43,957 nucleotides of DNA. Origin: a virus. A model generated the notes under the pieces. That model saw only the letters and a list, made by a program, of their open reading frames with translations. It made no database searches and was not told where the DNA came from. The stretch lies in the IMG/VR virus record IMGVR_UViG_3300042298_000794, positions 1 through 43,957 of that record; one strand, 5' to 3'. The position numbers and the translations under genes are program-made. Of the stretch, positions 40,026-43,957 are shown in pieces (within the stretch, counting starts at the first letter, position 1; each line of letters opens with the position of its first letter).

Positions 40026-41372
40026 ATGATGAACCTCCGCCCTTACCAACAACAACTGATCAACGACATCCGCCTGCAGTATCAGCTAGGGCATAAATCT
40101 GTGCTTGCGGTGCTGCCGACCGGCGGCGGCAAGACAGTGTGCTTCAGCTACATCGCAGAGCAAGCCAGCATCAAGGGCAACCGCGTGCTGGTGCTTGTGC
40201 ACCGGCAAGAGCTGCTGGATCAGGCCAGCCGCGCTATGCCCATGCCGCATGGCCGTATCAGCGCTGGCCGCAGCATGGATCTCAGCCATGCCGTGCAGAT
40301 TGCCAGCGTGCAAACCGTTGCTCGCCGGCTGCACCTGCTGCCGCGTGATTTCTTCCAGCTCCTAGTGGTGGATGAGGCACACCACACCACGGCTGGCACG
40401 TGGGCCAAGGTGGTTCAGCACTTTGCAGCCGCCAAGCTGCTCGGCGTCACCGCAACACCGATCCGCTCGGATGGCCGCGGCCTTGGCGAGCACTATCAAT
40501 CCATGGTGCAAGGCCCAACGGCACAGCAGCTCACAGATGCCGGATTCCTTGCGGCTGCCAAGGTGCTGGCACCGCCGGGATTCGATAGCACCGGCTTGCG
40601 TAAGCGGATGGGTGATTTCGACCCCAAGGAGGCTGAGCAGCGCGTCGGCACGATCATGGGCGACTGCCTTGGCCACTACCGCAAGCACCTGCCAGGTCAG
40701 ACGGCGATCGCGTTTTGCTGCTCAGTGGCGCACGCGGAGGCAGTGGCAGCACTCTTCCAGTCAGCAGGCATCTCAGCTGCAAGTATTGACGGCAGCATGG
40801 ATGCAGCCAATAGAAGGCAGCTATTGGCTGATCTGGCAATAGGTCGAATCAAAGTGCTCACCAGTTGCGCGCTGATCGGGGAAGGCGTGGACGTGCCAAG
40901 CGTCGGCGGCTGCATCCTGCTGCGCCCCACGGCATCCACCAGCCTCCACCTACAGATGATCGGCCGATGTCTGCGCCCGCAACCCGGCAAGCGCGCCGTG
41001 GTGCTCGATCATGTCGGCAACACGCTCAGGATGGGACACCACTTAGAACCACGAGACTGGACCCTAGACGGCATCAAAAAACGCGACCGCGAGGTAGCGC
41101 CATCGGTCAAGGTCTGCCCGCAGTGCTTCGCCACCAGCGCCAGTGCTGCGCAGGTATGCCGCGAGTGCGGCCATGTGTTTGCGCCGCAGGAACGCCGCGA
41201 GCTGCAGCAGGTGGATGGTGAGTTGGTGGAGATGGCAGTGGCTAAGCGGCGTGAGCAATCCTCAGCCCGCGACCTGGATGCACTCCGCGAGCTAGCGCAG
41301 CAACGCGGCTACAAGCGAGGATGGGCGGAACGTGTCTACCAGGCGCGACTGGCTAAGAGGCATGGCATCTGA
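40026..41372 (+). CDS. RadD-like superfamily 2 helicase with zinc ribbon
   Basis: A 448-residue helicase. Visible motifs: N-terminal Q-like 'LRPYQQQLINDIR', Walker A 'PTGGGKT', motif II 'VVDEAHH', motif III 'GVTATP', motif V 'LTSCALIGEGVDVP' and motif VI 'QMIGRCLRP'. A zinc ribbon follows ('CPQCFA', 'CRECGH', about residues 362-384). RadD/YejH-type proteins act in DNA repair and fork processing. The start is one of two consecutive ATGs (40026 or 40029); TTG at 40017 is less likely. Confidence 0.88.
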   Translation: MMNLRPYQQQLINDIRLQYQLGHKSVLAVLPTGGGKTVCFSYIAEQASIKGNRVLVLVHRQELLDQASRAMPMPHGRISAGRSMDLSHAVQIASVQTVARRLHLLPRDFFQLLVVDEAHHTTAGTWAKVVQHFAAAKLLGVTATPIRSDGRGLGEHYQSMVQGPTAQQLTDAGFLAAAKVLAPPGFDSTGLRKRMGDFDPKEAEQRVGTIMGDCLGHYRKHLPGQTAIAFCCSVAHAEAVAALFQSAGISAASIDGSMDAANRRQLLADLAIGRIKVLTSCALIGEGVDVPSVGGCILLRPTASTSLHLQMIGRCLRPQPGKRAVVLDHVGNTLRMGHHLEPRDWTLDGIKKRDREVAPSVKVCPQCFATSASAAQVCRECGHVFAPQERRELQQVDGELVEMAVAKRREQSSARDLDALRELAQQRGYKRGWAERVYQARLAKRHGI

Positions 41373-41718
41373 GCAAACCATCCAGCAAGAGATCCGCATC
41401 GCCTGCAGCAACGGTGACACGCGCCTGTTCCGCAACAACACCGGCACGCTGCGTGATGCCAATGGCCGCCCGGTTCAGTTCGGCCTGTGCAAGGGCAGCG
41501 CTGACCTGATCGGCTGGAAGCGCGTCACCATTACGCCCGAGATGGTCGGCAGCACCGTGGCGGTATTCCTATCCATAGAGGTCAAGACCGCAACCGGCAG
41601 GCTGCGCCCTGAGCAGCAGCAGTGGATGGATGCAGTCCAGGCGGCTGGCGGCATTGCGGGCGTGGCGCGCTCGGTCAGTGATGCGGAGACATTGTTAAGA
41701 GATGTTGCACAGGGTTGA
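41362..41718 (+). CDS. VRR-NUC nuclease domain protein
   Basis: A 118-residue stand-alone nuclease. 'QQEIRIACSNGDTRLFRNNT' carries the first acidic residue, 'FGLCKGSADLIGWKRV' the central Asp, and 'FLSIEVKTATGRLRPEQQQW' the E-x-K motif, the usual VRR-NUC pattern. Stand-alone versions resolve DNA structures in phages. It overlaps the RadD-like gene by 11 nt, so they are translationally coupled and probably act on the same substrates. Confidence 0.88.
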   Translation: MASEQTIQQEIRIACSNGDTRLFRNNTGTLRDANGRPVQFGLCKGSADLIGWKRVTITPEMVGSTVAVFLSIEVKTATGRLRPEQQQWMDAVQAAGGIAGVARSVSDAETLLRDVAQG

Positions 41719-41742
41719 TCAGGGCGGTGCATGGTGTACAGT
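41715..41742 (+). promoter_or_regulatory. Promoter P1, TTGATC-N16-TACAGT
   Basis: TTGATC (41715-41720) and TACAGT (41737-41742) flank the spacer AGGGCGGTGCATGGTG. The same layout and spacer ending (ATGGTG) occur at 42572 and, on the other strand, at 31948. It starts just at the end of the VRR-NUC gene and drives the structured leader and the 65-residue protein gene. Confidence 0.75.
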
Positions 41743-41749
41743 GGTATCA

Positions 41750-41967
41750 CGAGGGGAGAGGATCCCTCGGTAAACCGAACCTCCGCGGAACCGGGTACAC
41801 GACGCGTCACCACGAGCCCAACACGCCCTAAGTAAGGCTGCACTGCCGGTTGGCCCGGCACACCATTGATCCTTGAAAACCGAATACTCGCGGGAGTCGT
41901 CCCGCTCCGGTGGTGGCCTTCACCCGGCACCCATGAGTCCCGCCGGGGGCTCACCCACCAACCGGAG
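41750..41967 (+). promoter_or_regulatory. Long structured 5' leader with sequestered ribosome-binding site
   Basis: About 225 bases lie between the P1 -10 box and the ATG at 41973 with no convincing gene. Hairpins: CGAGGG/CCCTCG (41750-41769) and GCGGGA-GTCG-TCCCGC (41890-41905). A long stem pairs CTCCGGTGGTGG (41905-41916) with CCACCAACCGGAG (41955-41967), one bulge, and encloses CCCGGC/GCCGGG (41923-41947). The right arm contains the Shine-Dalgarno GGAG (41964-41967), 5 nt before the ATG, so translation should depend on opening this stem. It resembles a riboswitch, thermosensor or protein-binding leader; no known class is recognised. Confidence 0.6.
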
Positions 41968-41972
41968 ATCCC

Positions 41973-42170
41973 ATGGACGACATCACCCGCAACGCCCTCG
42001 CCCGCGAGGCCGAAACCGCAGCGTTAATCGCTGAGGTGGACGCGGCCTTCGAGGCGTGGAGCCGCTCCACCGAGCAGCTGCTCACGGTGGCCCAAGAGGC
42101 CATCGCGCTGGCTGACTCAATCGAGCACGATCTGGGCAACGCCCAGGCCGCGCTTGAGGAGTGGTTCTAA
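41973..42170 (+). CDS. 65-residue strongly acidic helical protein
   Basis: The protein has 14 Asp/Glu against 3 Arg and no Lys, beginning MDDITRNALAREAETAALIA and ending 'NAQAALEEWF'. It is predicted fully helical. It has its own promoter, leader and terminator-like hairpin. Small acidic phage proteins often mimic DNA or bind host factors; that role here is inference. Function unknown. Confidence 0.8.
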   Translation: MDDITRNALAREAETAALIAEVDAAFEAWSRSTEQLLTVAQEAIALADSIEHDLGNAQAALEEWF

Positions 42171-42176
42171 GGGCAC

Positions 42177-42192
42177 CGCCCCTTCGGGGGCG
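42177..42192 (+). terminator. Hairpin with UUCG loop after the 65-residue gene
   Basis: CGCCCC-TTCG-GGGGCG is a perfect 6-bp stem with a stable tetraloop, 7 nt after the stop. Only a weak U-stretch (AATTT) follows, so termination may be partial. It closes the P1 cassette. The 58 bases up to the next gene hold no clear element. Confidence 0.55.
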
Positions 42193-42250
42193 CAAGAATT
42201 TAGGCCATAAGCCGGATAGCGCGCCCCGGATCCTCATCACCTCAAGCATC

Positions 42251-42565
42251 ATGCGTGCACTGATTACTGCAGCAATCCTGCTGCTGTCGCCTGCTCAAGC
42301 CCGGCAGGTGACTGCCACCGTCTACGACGGCTGGTATCACGGGCGCACCACGTACTGCGGCGGCACCTACCGCCACTGGGACGTGTCGGCCGCCCATCCA
42401 TGGTTGCCATGCGGCACGCGCGTCACGGTGCAACATCGCGGGCGCCTGCTCACCGTGCCCGTCACTGACCGCTGCGACTGCGGGTCGCTGGATCTCAGCG
42501 GCGGCGCCGCCTACCGCCTAGGCGTGCCGCTAGATGGCACAGCAATTGTGTCGATTCGTTACTAG
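42251..42565 (+). CDS. Secreted RlpA-like double-psi beta-barrel protein
   Basis: A 104-residue protein with a signal peptide ('MRALITAAILLLSPAQA', cleavage near residue 17-18) and an RlpA/expansin-like domain: 'TVYDGWYHGRTTYCGG', 'WLPCGTRVTVQH', 'PVTDRCDCGSLDLSGGAAY'. The Asp in 'DLS' and four Cys match the family. RlpA relatives are lytic transglycosylases that cleave bare glycan strands, so the protein may act on the cell wall. It is outside the lysis cassette, next to early genes. Confidence 0.8.
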   Translation: MRALITAAILLLSPAQARQVTATVYDGWYHGRTTYCGGTYRHWDVSAAHPWLPCGTRVTVQHRGRLLTVPVTDRCDCGSLDLSGGAAYRLGVPLDGTAIVSIRY

Positions 42566-42571
42566 GCAGGG

Positions 42572-42599
42572 TTGACCACGGCTGCACATGGTGTAGGAT
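42572..42599 (+). promoter_or_regulatory. Promoter P2, TTGACC-N16-TAGGAT
   Basis: TTGACC (42572-42577) and TAGGAT (42594-42599) flank ACGGCTGCACATGGTG, the same 16-base spacer type as P1 and P3. A hairpin follows in the leader (TGGGG/CCCCA around GCAGG/CCTGC). It drives the small genes from 42644 into the recombination operon. Confidence 0.75.
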
Positions 42600-42643
42600 A
42601 TGGGGACAGCAGGCAACCAGTCCTGCACCCCACCCCGAGAACC

Positions 42644-42802
42644 ATGGCCAAGAAACAACCCCGCCTCACCGAAGCCGAGCAGCTGGCTCGCGCAATCCGC
42701 CTCCGCGAGCGTGACCGCGCTGAGCGCGCTGCGGAGGAGGCCCGCACCAACGCCTTCCTCAAAACCTGCTGGTGGTTTGACCAGACTCTGCTCGACGACT
42801 GA
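42644..42802 (+). CDS. 52-residue basic/acidic hypothetical protein
   Basis: From ATG 42644 the product begins MAKKQPRLTEAEQLARAIRL, with a highly charged helix and a Trp-rich end ('TCWWFDQTLLDD'). It is the first gene after P2. A longer frame from 42572 would run through the promoter and is rejected. Function unknown. Confidence 0.7.
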   Translation: MAKKQPRLTEAEQLARAIRLRERDRAERAAEEARTNAFLKTCWWFDQTLLDD

Positions 42803-42861
42803 GCCCACGCGGCCCGCCGGAGCCGCTCCCAATCCGGCAACCACACATTGCGACCCCAACC

Positions 42862-43056
42862 ATGCTCACAACCGCACTGCTGATCATCTGGAAACTGCTG
42901 CTGCCACTGCTGGTAGTAGTCGCCGTGATCGACTGGCTCACCGCCTCTGACGACCGCCGCATCCGCGTACTGCGCCGCACTGGCCTGAGCCAGAAGCGCA
43001 TTGCCGACCGCCTCAACCTGTCCACCTATCGCGTCCGTAAGGCGCTGATGGCATGA
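42862..43056 (+). CDS. Membrane-anchored helix-turn-helix protein
   Basis: A 64-residue protein. Residues 2-26 form a membrane segment ('LTTALLIIWKLLLPLLVVVA'), followed by a basic linker and an HTH ('TGLSQKRIADRLNLSTYRVR'). The combination suggests a DNA-binding domain tethered to the membrane or inserted near it. It may be a regulator or may have lost DNA binding; small relatives occur in cyanophages. ATGA overlap with the next gene. Confidence 0.65.
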   Translation: MLTTALLIIWKLLLPLLVVVAVIDWLTASDDRRIRVLRRTGLSQKRIADRLNLSTYRVRKALMA

Positions 43057-43178
43057 ACAATCTGAACCGCTTTGCCGTGCTGGCAATCATCTTCGGTGTC
43101 TGGGCAATGGCCTACGACACCGGCCGCCAGCAGCCCGCCTACAGCCATCACGCCTGCCAAGAGCAACTCAAGCCATGA
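43053..43178 (+). CDS. 41-residue membrane/secreted small protein
   Basis: The protein begins MNNLNRFAVLAIIFGVWAMA, a single hydrophobic segment, and ends with a polar His-rich tail. It overlaps both neighbours by 4 nt (ATGA). It could be a small membrane protein or an exported peptide; no function known. Confidence 0.55.
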   Translation: MNNLNRFAVLAIIFGVWAMAYDTGRQQPAYSHHACQEQLKP

Positions 43179-43375
43179 CTGAAGCAGACATCTACTGGAC
43201 ATTCGCCACCGCCTACCAGCACGGCGGTGGATTCTTCCAAGCGCTAGCTGCCGCTGGCATGAAAGCCGACCCCGGCAACAAGCGCCGTTTGCTGGATGCG
43301 TTCCCCGAGCTGGTCGCCACCTATGGCACCGCCAGCCGGATGCATCGCCAACTGCGCAGTGGGGCAGCGGTATGA
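43175..43375 (+). CDS. 66-residue hypothetical protein
   Basis: A small protein beginning MTEADIYWTFATAYQHGGGF with a basic helix and 'FPELVATYGTASRMHRQL'. It overlaps the preceding and following genes by 4 nt (ATGA). I do not recognise it; its position directly before the exonuclease gene suggests an early or recombination-associated role. Confidence 0.65.
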   Translation: MTEADIYWTFATAYQHGGGFFQALAAAGMKADPGNKRRLLDAFPELVATYGTASRMHRQLRSGAAV

Positions 43376-43957
43376 CCATCAGCAACGAGCAGTACCACGC
43401 TGACCCTGCCGTCAGCGCCAGTCACCTGCACGCAGTGGCCAAGTCTCCCTACCACTACTGGAGCCGCTACCTCGACCCCAAGCGCATCGCACCCGAGCCG
43501 ACTGCCGCTATGCGGCTTGGCTCACTGGTGCATTGCGCAGTGCTCGAACCGGGGGAGCTAGCAGGCCGCTACGGCGTGTGCGCCCCACGCAATACCAAGG
43601 CAGGCAAGGAGCAAGCAGAGCGCATGGCCGCTGCTGGCATTGAGGCGGTTGCCGCTGGCGACATGATGGCCGCCAACTGCATGGCAGACAGCGTGCGTCT
43701 GCATCCTGCTGCTGCCTCATTGCTTACCCATGGCAAGGCTGAGCAGTCCTTCTGGTGGGATGACGCTGCTACTGGGCTGCGCTGCAAATGCCGCCCTGAC
43801 TGGTACGACGGTGCCACGGTGGTGGATCTCAAGACCACCACGGATGCCAGCCCTGCCGGCTTTGCCCGTAGCGTGGCTACCTTCCGCTACCATGTGCAAG
43901 CGAGCCACTACCTAGCCGGCTTGCACGGTGCTGAGCGGTTTGTGTTCATTGCCGTTG
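43372..43957 (+). CDS. RecE-like PD-(D/E)XK exonuclease, N-terminal part (continues at base 3)
   Basis: The full protein is 264 residues when joined to 1-326. It starts MTISNEQYHADPAVSASHLH and has 'MRLGSLVHCAVLEP' (family motif), 'CRPDWYDGATVVDLKTTT' with Asp143 and Asp152-x-Lys154 as metal ligands, and the Q-x-x-x-Y motif near residues 176-180. This is the RecE/DUF3799-type 5'-3' exonuclease that makes 3' tails for Bet. ATGA overlap with the preceding gene. Confidence 0.9.
   Translation, partial: MTISNEQYHADPAVSASHLHAVAKSPYHYWSRYLDPKRIAPEPTAAMRLGSLVHCAVLEPGELAGRYGVCAPRNTKAGKEQAERMAAAGIEAVAAGDMMAANCMADSVRLHPAAASLLTHGKAEQSFWWDDAATGLRCKCRPDWYDGATVVDLKTTTDASPAGFARSVATFRYHVQASHYLAGLHGAERFVFIAV
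43841..43957. repeat. Terminal direct repeat, right copy (circular overlap)
   Basis: This segment is identical to bases 1-117 and lies inside the exonuclease gene. It should be removed once to obtain the circular sequence. Confidence 0.95.

Noticed and set aside
41475-41954. A 159-residue minus-strand open frame
   Set aside because: It lies over the VRR-NUC gene and the structured leader and has a shadow-like composition.
41740-41972. A tRNA, tmRNA or known riboswitch in the long leader
   Set aside because: There is no cloverleaf, no GGTTCRANYCC-type T-arm and no recognised aptamer core; only generic hairpins are visible.

Overview
The window is a circularised genome of a tailed, siphovirus-like phage. 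Its first 117 bases are repeated exactly at its end (43841-43957), so the unique sequence is 43,840 bp, and the gene cut by the window edge (a RecE-like exonuclease) reads through the join in frame. Several genes point to a cyanobacterial host, probably a Synechococcus/Cyanobium-type organism: a sigma factor of the cyanobacterial primary/group 2 type, a cyAbrB-type regulator, and tail-fibre and small-protein families familiar from cyanophages. That host is inferred from remembered protein families; no database search was run. I see no integrase and no tRNA.

The genome is organised as two large divergent arms. They start from a short palindromic intergenic region at about 37.6 kb and converge at about 5.39 kb. 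The plus arm (37646 to the end, then 1-5378) holds a helicase-methyltransferase fusion, a RadD-like helicase, a VRR-NUC nuclease, a promoter/structured-leader/small-protein cassette, an RlpA-like secreted protein, several tiny proteins, a recombination set (RecE-like exonuclease, a DGQHR/ParB-like protein, Bet annealase, SSB), nucleotide metabolism (dCTP deaminase family, DUF3310) and the sigma factor. The minus arm (37578 down to 5402) holds a ribbon-helix-helix protein, PrimPol-VapE replicase, a non-coding stretch with repeated TAGGAC words (candidate origin), a second RHH-like protein, a DNA sliding clamp, terminase, a small regulatory/membrane cluster with cyAbrB, portal, head, connector, tail (with a translational frameshift in the tail chaperone), tape measure, J-like tip protein, fibres, a lysis cassette and an HNH endonuclease. 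Only two genes run against their arm: 26909-27154 (+) and 4193-4453 (-).

Working model: the phage recruits the host RNA polymerase with its own sigma factor and may perturb host regulation with cyAbrB. It primes and unwinds with PrimPol-VapE, supplies its own clamp but apparently no replicative DNA polymerase, and processes ends with exonuclease/Bet/SSB. Three nearly identical promoters (TTG-N19-TA with a conserved 16-base spacer), one bidirectional palindromic promoter and one long structured leader are the main regulatory signals I found by eye.
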